Assembly: GCA_013822735.1 (NCBI GenBank)
Contig: PNKZ01000008.1
Coordinates: 62,001 to 126,000 of the forward strand
Length of the DNA: 64,000 bases
Reading direction: 5' to 3'
DNA from: Pirellula sp.
GTDB taxonomy: Bacteria; Planctomycetota; Planctomycetia; Pirellulales; PNKZ01
Part shown: one piece after another, positions 18,669 to 26,788 of the stretch
Layout of the letters: every line of letters begins with the position of its first letter
Position numbering within the stretch: position 1 is the first letter of the stretch
Made by a program: the position numbers and the translations under genes
The notes under the pieces: model-generated
The model's database searches: none
The model's input: the letters and a program-made list of their open reading frames with translations, nothing else
What the model was told of the DNA's origin: nothing

Positions 18669-18977
18669 TTAGTTGTTTTGCGCTTCGATTGCTCGGCACT
18701 GTTCGAGATGCCATAACGCTCCGGCGTTTGTCATGTACATGAGCAACGCGGCCTGCTCACCGGTAAGAGCGAGGTTGATGGGATCTTCCGCCGTAGCGTC
18801 GGGCTTGCTGGTCATGGCCTTGCCGATATTCCACGCAAGAACAAACATCTCTCGCACAATGAAACGATCATTTTCGATGCTCTTCCCCAGTTGCTCTCCG
18901 AGTCCCCTTCGGAAGTTTTCGGCGAGCTCTTGGAATTGCGGCCACGGCGCGGTTCTGAAGATTGAGGGGTCGGTCAT
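18669..18977 (-). CDS. Small element protein, unknown
   Basis: 102 residues from the ATG at 18977; longer reading upstream is possible but lacks coding character. The sequence is mainly helical and acidic (FQELAENFRRGLGEQLGKSI, then EMFVLAWNIGKAMTSKP, ALTGEQAALLMYMTNAGALW). It sits just upstream of the tape-measure-like gene in the same direction, the place where phages carry small tail-assembly chaperones. That role is an inference from position only. Confidence 0.6.
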   Translation of the reverse strand: MTDPSIFRTAPWPQFQELAENFRRGLGEQLGKSIENDRFIVREMFVLAWNIGKAMTSKPDATAEDPINLALTGEQAALLMYMTNAGALWHLEQCRAIEAQNN

Positions 18978-19299
18978 TGCTTGGTTTCCTGCTGGTGGTT
19001 GGTTGCTAAATTCGGCGGCCGAAAGTCCCGGCCTGGGTTTCGTGGTGGAGTAAGTGGCAGGCGACGGCGTTCTCAATCTCAACCGCGTGTGCTAATCGCC
19101 ACGCACTCCCGCCAACAAGCACGGCCATTAGCCGGCGCGTCCCAGCCCGGCGCCGAGCTCGAGCTACAGCCGCGGTGGCGGTGGTCCTACGGCGCGTGTT
19201 TTTTGCTTCCGTGTCCATAGGTGACTATTCAAAGCCTGCAATTTCAGTGGTTTTGGCGTTTGTCTTGTTGCCGTACTGCAATCGGGCAAAAAATCGGGC

Positions 19300-19836
19300 T
19301 CAACTCACACCCTCGCCGGCTTCTACCGCCTCCAAATACTGCCGGCCCATTTCAGTCAGCCGGACGAACTTCGGCGAGTTCGGGCGCGGCTGAAATGTTT
19401 CGGCAAGGTCGAGAACGATCAATTGCACCTCACCACGCGTCCAAGGCTTGCTCGGATCGGCTGCGACTTCCGATTCGACCAGCGGCGCACACACGGCGGC
19501 CGCGTCGCGAATGGCTCGAAGGCGGTCAAAGTTCGGTGGAATCAATCGATAGCTGAACGGGTCGGCAGCGAACTCCTCGAACGCCCGGCGCCATCCACGG
19601 CGGAAGTCTGGGTTCATGGCCCGCGGATCGACGGCAACGAGCGCGTTGATTCTCAGTTCGAGACGATCAGCGAACTGCAACATCGGCGGCGTTGGCTTAT
19701 TGCTCATCGCGGCGGCCTTGGCCTTTAGATTCGCGAATGTTCCGGGATCAGCAGGTGCGAGCATTTGCGGCGGTCCAAAAAAGTATTCGTAAAAACTTCG
19801 AAACCGGTGGCGGTGGAATCGGCGTCGGGAATCCAT
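19300..19836 (-). CDS. Element protein of unknown function
   Basis: 178 residues with a GAGG ribosome-binding site 8 bp before the ATG. The basic N-terminus MDSRRRFHRHRFRSFYEYFF is followed by a helical region (MLQFADRLELRINALVAVDP, FRRGWRRAFEEFAADPFSYR) and an acidic C-terminus. No family recognised. It lies between the replication gene and the tape-measure-like gene on the same strand, so it is probably part of the leftward transcription unit. Confidence 0.65.
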   Translation of the reverse strand: MDSRRRFHRHRFRSFYEYFFGPPQMLAPADPGTFANLKAKAAAMSNKPTPPMLQFADRLELRINALVAVDPRAMNPDFRRGWRRAFEEFAADPFSYRLIPPNFDRLRAIRDAAAVCAPLVESEVAADPSKPWTRGEVQLIVLDLAETFQPRPNSPKFVRLTEMGRQYLEAVEAGEGVS

Positions 19837-20005
19837 CGGTCAAACCTCTATTAGCTTGCGGCATGGGCGGGGGTGGTCCGGAGCGTGGCTTCGCGCTCGC
19901 GTGTGTGTAATTTCATTCTGATCAAGTTGAGAACCATCGGTTTCAACCGAAAGCGACGCTCGCGCGTGCGTGCGCCTAATTAAGTGAGCTCGCTGTTGGT
20001 CTGGT

Positions 20006-20203
20006 TGACCGGGATAAAAATTGCTTTTCATGTTCGATGCCTTGCGGTGGTTGTCGTGGCTCATTCGTCTGGATTGACCGGGACGGGACAGAGGGACCCT
20101 TATAGGGTCCCATTCTTTCCCGGTATCCCGATCAACTTCCTGACCGGGACGAAGCGGGAAAGAATGCTGTTTTTATCCCTGTTCATCCCGCTCCATCCCG
20201 GTC
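20006..20203. repeat. TGACCGGGA iteron-like cluster, candidate replication origin
   Basis: TGACCGGGA occurs at 20006-20014, 20075-20083 and 20141-20149, with inverted forms near 20118-20124 and 20196-20203. Between them lie a dyad GGGACCC-TTATA-GGGTCCC (20093-20111) and a 12-bp perfect inverted repeat CATTCTTTCCCG (20111-20122 with 20155-20166). The cluster abuts and slightly enters the 3' end of the primase-helicase gene. Iterons beside a replication gene are typical of origins; a terminator-like or operator role is the alternative. Confidence 0.5.
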
Positions 20204-23052
20204 TCTTTTGAATTGGGGTCTTGGTACTTGAACCCGTCGTAGGTTTGCTTGCCCTTCTTGATCTCAACAATAATGGCCTCGCCGCGGCCGATTAAGGTGT
20301 CGATGGCCTCGGTAAAATACGTGGTGTTGATTCCGGTGCGGCTTCGAAGACCTTTCGCCGTTTCGCCGTCAGTGCATTTTTTGAGGGCGTTTCGAAGGGC
20401 GATTACGTGCCGATCAATCGTTCGCTGCGTCTTGTCGGCCTTCTTCTTCTCCGTCTCTTGCTCGCGTTGCTGGATTACGTCTCCGACGGTGGAAACGGTG
20501 GGCTGCCACACCCGGCCGCCTGGGTCGTGCTGCTTACCTTCGAAAACGTCTACCGCGAAGAGCCCACCATGGCCGGCGCTGCCTCCGGTGCGGAGCCAGA
20601 GTTGATGCTGGCCGATTGAAAGGTCAGATTCCTTTCGCTTTCCAAGCATGAGCCAAAAACGGGCCCACTGTCCGACGCCGGCGTGCGCTACTTCTTCAAG
20701 CTGTGGGGCGTCATATCGGCGAAGGTCGGCGGTGCGGTTTTTTCGGCAGTGGGCGGTTAGGACAATGCAACATCCTGTTGACTTGGCGATTTCGGCGTAA
20801 GGTGCGAGAGCCTTTCCCATGGCCATATCGTTTGCCGCAAACTCTGCCGAGTCTTTAATTGCCTGATAAAGCGGATCGATTACGAGCAACTGCAATGCGT
20901 CGTCACGGATGAGCTTTTCGCATTTGTAGGGGTCGCGAGGGATCGTATCGAAGAGAACGGCGCCGGAGACGTCTTGGGCTCGAAACCCCTTACTGGCACA
21001 AACCCGTTCGATCGCTTCCTTATTCGCGCCCGGCCCCGACTCGGCAGAGATAATGCCGGCCCGGACGGCGTCAGTGACGGAAAACTGATTGCAGCCAAGG
21101 AACGGCTTACCAACTGCCAAACTCGCTACCAGCTCGAACCCCATGTGCGTTTTGTGCGTTTTCTGCGGACCTGCGAGAATGCCGAACGATCCTGCCGGAA
21201 GAACTTCATCAATGAGATATTCGGTATGGAAATCGGCGTCTCCCACTTGCGGGAACGTCATGCGTCCATATGTCTCTGTTTCCGCCGACTCCGCGGCGCG
21301 CTTTTGTTCTTCGAGTTGCTCCAATAGCTTCGGAACGACGTCTTCTGCGTTGCGGCCAGCACGCAACAATCGATCTGCCTGGGCGATGATTTCGAACGCC
21401 CGTCGCCGATGCTTGTTGCTGCGAACGTCTTTTGCGAATTGCATCCACCAATCGCCGTCCCGCACAGCCCCCGCAAGCTCCGTGAGATATTCGGCACCGC
21501 CTGCCGCCTCAAGTTGCCCTGTGGACTTCAATCGCGACACGACAAGCAGTGCGTCAGCGCTTACACCCTCTGCGTACAGCTCGAGTATTTGGCGGACAAT
21601 AACCGAATGTTTCGCGTTGCCGAAATGATCGGGTGTGATGTCAATGACCGACGCTACGCGTTCAGGTCGCTGAAGTATCGATCCGAGCAAACCGCGTTCG
21701 GCTTCGTCGTTGTGCGGAATTTCCTTGCGATCAGTGGCGAGACTTGCCGCGGACTTTTGTTGCTGATCGTCGGCCGCCTCCGCGGCTTCCTGTTCGGCCG
21801 ACGGTGCCCAGGAGGTTTTACGAGCTTGGGCATCAGCCCAAGTTGCCCCCGCATTCTTCCAATCGCGAACATCGAATCCGTGTTTTGATTCGATTTCATG
21901 CGGCAAAGAGATATGAAACGTTCGAACGCCCGCGGTCGTGAGTGACTTTCCTTTTTTGCTGACGCCTGCGACTCCGGCATCGTCGCAATCCCCACAGAGA
22001 ACCAATGGAACGCCCGGCCCGGAAACAAATTCGATGTGCCACTGGTTGCATTGTTTTGCGCCGCCTGCTGTCGAAACGATTGGGTTTCGCTCTCGTGTCG
22101 TTTCATCAGGTTGCATTCCTGAGCCTGCGACCGTGTCTGTCGGACCTTCGAACCAACATATCTCGTCTATGAGATTGGCTTGCGGAGAAGTTCGGGCCTC
22201 AATGATTCGTTGCAAGTTGCCACGATGCACAAATCCGTCTGCCGGATATTGAACGCCCGGCAATCCATACGTCTTCATTTTTACGGGATCTGGCTTTCGC
22301 TCGGCGGCATTCCATACCGTAAGTGAATCGAGCGGATTACGCGTAAAGAGAACGTAGCCAATAATGGCCAAGTCAATTTCATCGGCGGAAGTGATCGACA
22401 GCAGCCGTTCGCCGAAGATCGGTAACGCGAAGACTTTCCAGCTCTGCGACCACGCTAAAACGCCGTTTCGTCTTACGCCGATGGTATGTCTTCCAAAGAC
22501 AACGCCGGCATTCAGCCAGTTGTTGGTTGCTGTGCCTTGTTTGACCGTACGGCAGAAGTGGGCCAGCAAGCGCTTTGCGCCATCATCCATCGGGAGCGGG
22601 TCAAACGTTTGGAAGTAGCCGCTTTCGGTGCTCGATTCCGTCTTAGAGACTGAGCGACCGTTTGCGTGTCCGTTGCTAGTAGAGTGGTTTTTTACTGCAA
22701 CAAGCTGAGAACCGGATTTTTCGGCGTAGTACCGTTTTGCATCTTTCCAATCGCCACCATGACGGCCTTTTTGCGCAGCAACTTCCCAAAGGTTGATTTC
22801 TTTGATCGTTGCGCCGCCCGACGAATCTCCGTACTTGCCGTTATCGCGAACATAGGCCGATGCGCCGCCTTCTTCCCTCAATAGCGAATAGCAGGATCGC
22901 TTGTGCTCACCGCTTGAAGTGAAAACCGCGCCGAGTTCCTCATACTCCGCGAATACGTCGAGTCCGGCGTAAATCTCGGCGTCGGACGGGTAATGATTGC
23001 CGTTCCGTTGCGGTTGATTTTCAAGAGGTGTTATCCGTACCATGGCTTCCAT
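20173..23052 (-). CDS. Replication protein: TOPRIM primase, DnaB-N and RepA-like helicase fusion
   Basis: 959 residues; the ATG at 23043 is an alternative start. Residues ~150-400 form a primase-like region with a TOPRIM core (ICWFEGPTDTV near 298-307 and LCGDCDDAG near 352-360). Residues ~445-560 match the DnaB N-terminal domain (HNDEAERGLLGSILQRPE, GAEYLTELAGAVRDGDWW). Residues ~610-830 are a RepA/KaiC-type ATPase with Walker A GPQKTHKTH (628-636) and Walker B LLVIDPL (722-728). A C-terminal winged-helix-like part (about 880-930) follows. It would unwind and prime the element's own DNA, and iteron-like repeats lie at its 3' end. The RepA-type ATPase combined with a DnaB-type N-domain is an unusual fusion. 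Confidence 0.8.
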   Translation of the reverse strand: MEAMVRITPLENQPQRNGNHYPSDAEIYAGLDVFAEYEELGAVFTSSGEHKRSCYSLLREEGGASAYVRDNGKYGDSSGGATIKEINLWEVAAQKGRHGGDWKDAKRYYAEKSGSQLVAVKNHSTSNGHANGRSVSKTESSTESGYFQTFDPLPMDDGAKRLLAHFCRTVKQGTATNNWLNAGVVFGRHTIGVRRNGVLAWSQSWKVFALPIFGERLLSITSADEIDLAIIGYVLFTRNPLDSLTVWNAAERKPDPVKMKTYGLPGVQYPADGFVHRGNLQRIIEARTSPQANLIDEICWFEGPTDTVAGSGMQPDETTRERNPIVSTAGGAKQCNQWHIEFVSGPGVPLVLCGDCDDAGVAGVSKKGKSLTTAGVRTFHISLPHEIESKHGFDVRDWKNAGATWADAQARKTSWAPSAEQEAAEAADDQQQKSAASLATDRKEIPHNDEAERGLLGSILQRPERVASVIDITPDHFGNAKHSVIVRQILELYAEGVSADALLVVSRLKSTGQLEAAGGAEYLTELAGAVRDGDWWMQFAKDVRSNKHRRRAFEIIAQADRLLRAGRNAEDVVPKLLEQLEEQKRAAESAETETYGRMTFPQVGDADFHTEYLIDEVLPAGSFGILAGPQKTHKTHMGFELVASLAVGKPFLGCNQFSVTDAVRAGIISAESGPGANKEAIERVCASKGFRAQDVSGAVLFDTIPRDPYKCEKLIRDDALQLLVIDPLYQAIKDSAEFAANDMAMGKALAPYAEIAKSTGCCIVLTAHCRKNRTADLRRYDAPQLEEVAHAGVGQWARFWLMLGKRKESDLSIGQHQLWLRTGGSAGHGGLFAVDVFEGKQHDPGGRVWQPTVSTVGDVIQQREQETEKKKADKTQRTIDRHVIALRNALKKCTDGETAKGLRSRTGINTTYFTEAIDTLIGRGEAIIVEIKKGKQTYDGFKYQDPNSKETGMERDEQG

Positions 23053-23084
23053 GCGGGTGAAGGTGATGCTTCATCTCAATCGTG

Positions 23085-23115
23085 ACGCCCGACGGGTTCG
23101 GTCCCTGTCGGGCGT
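23085..23115 (-). promoter_or_regulatory. Hairpin between HTH gene and replication gene
   Basis: ACGCCCGAC (23085-23093) pairs with GTCGGGCGT (23107-23115), a perfect 9-bp stem with a 13-nt loop and no T-run. It sits in the short gap before the replication gene and may be an attenuator or processing site. Confidence 0.4.
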
Positions 23116-23123
23116 TCGCGTTT

Positions 23124-23435
23124 CTACGTCACCGCATCCAATGCGGCGGACGGGGTTGTCGCGTTCGAAGCTACGGGCGCGCCCTCGCGTGATGCAAGGA
23201 ACTCCCGAATCGCTGCGACGCGCACGCGCCGTAGCCGGCCAATTGCCAAACTTGGGAGCTCGCCTGAGTCGACCAATCTTTTCGCGGTCGACGTCGACAC
23301 CGACATCAGGCGGGCGGCCTCGGCGATTTCCACGGCTTCCGGTGCGACTGGCGCCGGCGGGGCAGAGGATGCGGTGGCCGAGCGGGCGAACGGCAGGGCG
23401 TACCGCGGGCGTTGGAGGGAGGCGGCCTTATGCAC
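23124..23435 (-). CDS. Excisionase-type HTH DNA-binding protein
   Basis: 103 residues if the GTG at 23435, which overlaps the stop of the preceding 46-residue gene, is used; the frame is open to 23522. After an Ala/Pro-rich start, residues ~40-90 read VEIAEAARLMSVSTSTAKRL, VDSGELPSLAIGRLRRVRVA and IREFLASREG: the MerR-like winged helix of excisionase/HTH_17 proteins, whose second half is the typical GELPxxxxGRxRRVR. Such proteins bend DNA for excision or regulate early genes. Position directly upstream of the replication gene fits a control role. Confidence 0.72.
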   Translation of the reverse strand: MHKAASLQRPRYALPFARSATASSAPPAPVAPEAVEIAEAARLMSVSTSTAKRLVDSGELPSLAIGRLRRVRVAAIREFLASREGAPVASNATTPSAALDAVT

Positions 23436-23568
23436 TTGCCACCGCCTGTTCGTTGCGGCTGCTACCGCGCCGCTCTTTAGCCCGCTGCTCTGCCTCGCGA
23501 AGCTGTTCGAAAGCGCGGGCAAGGTTCCGATAAGCCGTCTTTTCGGCTTTCGTCAATTTGCGTTTCAT
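23428..23568 (-). CDS. Small basic helical protein
   Basis: 46 residues from the ATG at 23568, a single long helix (KLTKAEKTAYRNLARAFEQL, then REAEQRAKERRG) with many charges. Its stop overlaps the candidate GTG start of the excisionase-like gene, suggesting translational coupling. Too short for a family call. Confidence 0.45.
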   Translation of the reverse strand: MKRKLTKAEKTAYRNLARAFEQLREAEQRAKERRGSSRNEQAVASA

Positions 23569-23629
23569 CCTGCGTTCCTTCGATGGGGTCTGCGACGTCG
23601 AACATCGACGCCCTTGACCACTCAAAGGA

Positions 23630-23765
23630 TTCGGGGGATTTAGAACGCCAGTCCTCGTGGCGTGAACGCTGACGCCCAGCGAATTACGGCAAACAAAAAT
23701 CTTTGCCGATTATCTAATACCCCCGAATAAGTCTGAAAAAAGCCCCCGATTACACCCCCGAATAA
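23630..23765. promoter_or_regulatory. CCCCCGAATAA operator-like repeats
   Basis: CCCCCGAATAA at 23720-23730 and 23755-23765, CCCCCGATTA at 23743-23752, and the inverted form ATTCGGGGGAT at about 23629-23639. The four sites fill the gap upstream of the 46-residue/excisionase/replication genes, right after the regulator gene. They are good candidates for operators bound by the regulator at 23771 or the excisionase-like protein. Confidence 0.5.
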
Positions 23766-23770
23766 TGGAA

Positions 23771-24535
23771 CTAAATGGAGATGTTTTCTTGGCCACGGCT
23801 GTCGATCGGCATTCGGACAGATCGGGTTCGTTTGAAATTGGGAAGCATTCCTTTCATCTTCACGGACACCGCCTCCATTCTTTCGCGAAACGAGCTTTCA
23901 TCAATGCCGAGTTCCTTCGCTGCCAAGGTGCGATTGCCTCGATGTTTTATGTACATGCCAAGCGCTGTCTTTTGCTTTTCCGTCAGATCTTTAGGGCTTC
24001 TTGCCGGACGCCGCTTCGCAGTCGCGTTCTTATCGCCCTTTGATTTGACGGGCTGAGAGGGTTCACTCTCCTTGGGATGCTGGCAAACATTGTCGCCGAA
24101 CACGTAGGTGCCGATTAGCGCGCTGCACCTATTGAGTTCGTTGATCATCGAGCACAATGCGTCCAATTCAACGCGAAGCAAGAAACCAGGGCTTTCGTCC
24201 GCGGCAACCACTTCATTCGGAAGCAGTAAAACGTTTTTGTGGTAGGAGTCGAAGTGAATTTGTAATCTGTCGAATACTATGTCATGCAGCGCCCGAAGCC
24301 CATCATTGACTATGGGTTCGTGGAGCAACTCTGGTAGATCGGCGCCATCCAGAAGAAAGCGAAGCTTCTTCAGATCTCGCGACACAAGCTTTCTCGTCCG
24401 GAGAATATCGGCCCGCCCACCAAGATCGAGCTCAATTGCCTCTGCCTGGATGTGCTCCATCCGTTCGAGCAATTCGATCATTTGACCTAGATGCGCAGTG
24501 ATTGCGGGTAGGCTCAGAAATCGTCGACCTTCCAT
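23771..24535 (-). CDS. Putative regulator with C-terminal FIS/sigma-like helix-turn-helix
   Basis: 254 residues from the ATG at 24535; the frame is open further upstream but that part is Arg/Ala-rich and lacks a start signal. The N-terminal ~170 residues are helical with no family recognised (ITAHLGQMIELLERMEHIQA, then LRALHDIVFDRLQIHFDSYH). A basic linker (KSKGDKNATAKRRPARSPKD) leads to a C-terminal HTH: LTEKQKTALGMYIKHRGNRT, LAAKELGIDESSFRERM. The helix-turn-helix resembles FIS or sigma-70 region 4, so DNA binding is likely. It is the most upstream gene of the leftward unit, followed by the operator-like repeats, so autoregulation is plausible. Confidence 0.62.
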   Translation of the reverse strand: MEGRRFLSLPAITAHLGQMIELLERMEHIQAEAIELDLGGRADILRTRKLVSRDLKKLRFLLDGADLPELLHEPIVNDGLRALHDIVFDRLQIHFDSYHKNVLLLPNEVVAADESPGFLLRVELDALCSMINELNRCSALIGTYVFGDNVCQHPKESEPSQPVKSKGDKNATAKRRPARSPKDLTEKQKTALGMYIKHRGNRTLAAKELGIDESSFRERMEAVSVKMKGMLPNFKRTRSVRMPIDSRGQENISI

Positions 24536-24846
24536 GATGTAACCCTTTGTGAAGACGGCCGCGGGCCTCGTCGCCGTGGGGGTTACTCCATGACGACGGG
24601 CTCGCGTGCGGAAGCCGGCCAAGGCTCCTACCGATGCGGGCATTCTAACAAACCGCCCCACACACCCGCGAGCCTATTGAGAATGCGCCCGGTTGCAGTA
24701 CGGGAACAAGACGGCGCGCGAAACGCCGGTAATTGCAGGGCGTGCGGTGTCAGCGGGTGACTGCTCGCGGGAGATTCTTGCGGCCTCCCGCGCAACGTGC
24801 TTCAATATTCACCGGGAATGTCATGCCCGAATAGCGAGCCACATTC
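24536..24846. other. Divergent control region of the element
   Basis: About 310 bp between the leftward regulator gene and the rightward cassette. Promoters for both directions must lie here, but no clear box pair or repeat is visible. Confidence 0.4.
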
Positions 24847-25074
24847 ATGACCAGCAATCCCGATTTCGACCGTCCCCTGACCGCCGACGAAGCCGACAAG
24901 ATCGTGCGCATGATGTCGGACGGCAAGATGCACGTGAAGGTATTTGGCGAGCAGATCATTCTTTGTTCGAGTGATCGCGACGAGGGGCATCGGCTATTCA
25001 CGTATGAACTGACGCGACGCGGATTGATGCGGGCGGTAGTCGAGTATTTTCCCGAGCTGCCGAAAGAGCGGTAG
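24847..25074 (+). CDS. Small cassette protein, unknown
   Basis: 75 residues. A compact alpha/beta pattern with no TM segment: LTADEADKIVRMMSDGKMHV, KVFGEQIILCSSDRDEGHRL, then FTYELTRRGLMRAVVEYFPE. No family recognised. The stop lies 7 bp before the next gene, so they are co-transcribed. It opens the rightward cassette of the element, where satellites and prophages usually keep accessory genes. Confidence 0.6.
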   Translation: MTSNPDFDRPLTADEADKIVRMMSDGKMHVKVFGEQIILCSSDRDEGHRLFTYELTRRGLMRAVVEYFPELPKER

Positions 25075-25081
25075 GCGCGCC

Positions 25082-25297
25082 ATGGCGTCCGAACTGATCA
25101 TCGTGCCGCGGCTCACTCCCGCGGATCCCGAGGGCAGAAATTTTGTGGTACGAGTGTCGGATTCGACGATCGCGCTGGCGAGTTACGGCATCAACTCGTT
25201 TAAGGTGATACAGCTAGCAAACGACTTCGGAGAGATTGTGGGCTGCTTAATAACGTGGCGGCCTCCACAGCAGGCAAGTGAGCCGGACCAATCTTGA
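25082..25297 (+). CDS. Small cassette protein, unknown
   Basis: 71 residues, mostly beta-like strands (ELIIVPRLTPADPEGRNFVV, STIALASYGINSFKVIQLAN, IVGCLITWRPP). No TM segment and no domain recognised. It follows the previous gene by 7 bp. A frame of about 33 codons follows at 25352 beneath a string shared with 29982, but it is too short to call. Confidence 0.55.
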   Translation: MASELIIVPRLTPADPEGRNFVVRVSDSTIALASYGINSFKVIQLANDFGEIVGCLITWRPPQQASEPDQS

Positions 25298-25501
25298 AGC
25301 GACGGCCCGGCGTTGGTCCGGCTTGAGGGGCGGTAGCGGTCGTCGATTCTCATGGGTGTAAAAACACGATGGCATTTTTCGCGCATTGCGAGCTTTTTTT
25401 GCGCAGTACAGAAACCGCACTCCGACAGGAGTCGCCGAATGATTAACCTCTGACTAACGTAGAGAAGCACACCCGCGTCTGCGCCAGCTTGGTGATCGAG
25501 C

Positions 25502-25708
25502 ATGAATAACCCAGCGCCTCCGCCCTGCCCGAAATGCGGAAGTCCGACCGTCACCCGCATTTTCCACGAACGCGATTACTTGCTGGAACGATTAAGTCCG
25601 TTGCCGCTTCAGGCGGCGTTTAGCCAAGCGTTCCAATGCAAATGCGGACTGGCGTACACGTACACGCTCAAGATTCCGCGCGACTCCGATTCGGGGAGTG
25701 CCAGGTAG
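25502..25708 (+). CDS. Small zinc-ribbon protein
   Basis: 68 residues. CPKCGSPTVTRI near the start and QCKCGLAYTYTL near residue 50 give a CxxC...CxC pattern typical of a small zinc ribbon. The centre is a short helix. Zinc ribbons bind nucleic acid or partners; the function here is unknown. It stands 204 bp after the previous cassette gene. Confidence 0.55.
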   Translation: MNNPAPPPCPKCGSPTVTRIFHERDYLLERLSPLPLQAAFSQAFQCKCGLAYTYTLKIPRDSDSGSAR

Positions 25709-25879
25709 CACATGAAAGCGCCTGGCTTAAATAGTTGCTCCTAGCTCATTGCGCTGGGCTAGGCAATTCGATGCCCCAAAATGTTGCGGGCTTGCGGGGT
25801 CGGTGGGCGACTTTGTTCGATTCGCGGTCGGACGGCCGGTAGACTATTCGCGACACATTTCATCGCATAAGGGCGACCA

Positions 25880-26125
25880 ATGACCGTATCTAAATTCATC
25901 AACACCGTCGGCCTCGCGTGCGACATTGCAGGAGCGTATCTAATTTGGAAGTACGGGCTTCCCGATGACGTTAGTCGCCATGGCCGCAACTACCTCGTCA
26001 CCGAGCAAGTAATGGAGGAGGAAATCGCGCGAGGGCGGAAGTATGATCGAATGTCAAACATCGGTTTCATTCTTCTAGCATTGGGCTTTGGATTGCAGTT
26101 GATAAGCAATTTCGTGAACGCCTAA
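25880..26125 (+). CDS. Small two-pass membrane protein
   Basis: 81 residues with hydrophobic helices at about 6-24 (INTVGLACDIAGAYLIWKYG) and 61-78 (IGFILLALGFGLQLISNFVN) joined by a charged loop rich in Arg and Glu (VTEQVMEEEIARGRKYDRMS). Both termini would face the same side of the membrane. It ends 3 bp before the next gene, so the two are probably an operon. No family recognised. Confidence 0.6.
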   Translation: MTVSKFINTVGLACDIAGAYLIWKYGLPDDVSRHGRNYLVTEQVMEEEIARGRKYDRMSNIGFILLALGFGLQLISNFVNA

Positions 26126-26128
26126 TCA

Positions 26129-26737
26129 ATGCGATCCCTCCTCCGCACTTCCGCGATCGCCTTCCCGTTCATGCTCGCGGTAGTGGCGTTGTCTTGGTGG
26201 TGGACAACACCGTTGACGACGTCTGCCGGGCTCGAGCTCGGCGCCGCGATCAATCTCACGTCTCACGCCTCCGAAGCGACTCCCCCGGATCTTCGCTTGT
26301 CGCTGCGTCCGCCGTTGGGCTGGAAGGTGGAAGAGCACGAGCACCCGCGCGCCGATATGGTGCTTACGATCTTGCCGCCAGATGGCCTAGTCTCGCGAAC
26401 GTCCATTTCGGTCGTCATCTCCCGTGAGCCCTCACTGCTCGCCGCACCGAAACCTATCATTCCGCCTGGGGCGACAGTTCATGCCAAGCGCGAGACAATG
26501 CTCGGCGGCCAGCCAGCGGCCTTCGTGGAGGCGTTATCGATCGCTCCGAACAAAAGCTATTCGCGAACGATGTCCTGGCAAGCGACTATCGACGGCCGAC
26601 ACTTCGCGTTTGCGGGAACGGTGGCAGGAACGCCTGCGGAGTCAGCCGACGTCGATCGCCGGTTCCAGAAGTACCGGGAGACGTTTGAAGCGGTGGCCGC
26701 ATCGGTGCGGGTTGAGCCGAAGAAACTAGCGGAGTGA
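26129..26737 (+). CDS. Membrane-anchored or exported protein, possibly PsbP/DcrB-like
   Basis: 202 residues. An N-terminal hydrophobic segment (FPFMLAVVALSWWWT, about 12-26) acts as signal or anchor. The remainder alternates strands and loops: LSLRPPLGWKVEEHEHPRAD, VLTILPPDGLVSRTSISVVI, LGGQPAAFVEALSI, SWQATIDGRHFAFAGTVAGT, and ends YRETFEAVAASVRVEPKK. This order (a 'bad-fit' strand, a GxPA segment, then a final helix ending in ASxRV) recalls the PsbP/DcrB fold, but I could not confirm it. It is coupled to the preceding two-pass membrane protein. Confidence 0.6.
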   Translation: MRSLLRTSAIAFPFMLAVVALSWWWTTPLTTSAGLELGAAINLTSHASEATPPDLRLSLRPPLGWKVEEHEHPRADMVLTILPPDGLVSRTSISVVISREPSLLAAPKPIIPPGATVHAKRETMLGGQPAAFVEALSIAPNKSYSRTMSWQATIDGRHFAFAGTVAGTPAESADVDRRFQKYRETFEAVAASVRVEPKKLAE

Positions 26738-26788
26738 CAGTAGGCCGAATTGACTCCATTTTTCCCCAAGCACAACGTGAGCAACACC

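Noticed and set aside
19840-20064. Minus-strand frame of 74 codons before the 178-residue element gene
   Set aside because: It reads through an iteron copy and has low-complexity His/Arg/Ser content; possible but not supported.
25352-25453. 33-codon plus-strand frame beneath the shared TTGAGGGGCGGTAG string
   Set aside because: Too short and without structural pattern; kept only as context for the shared string.
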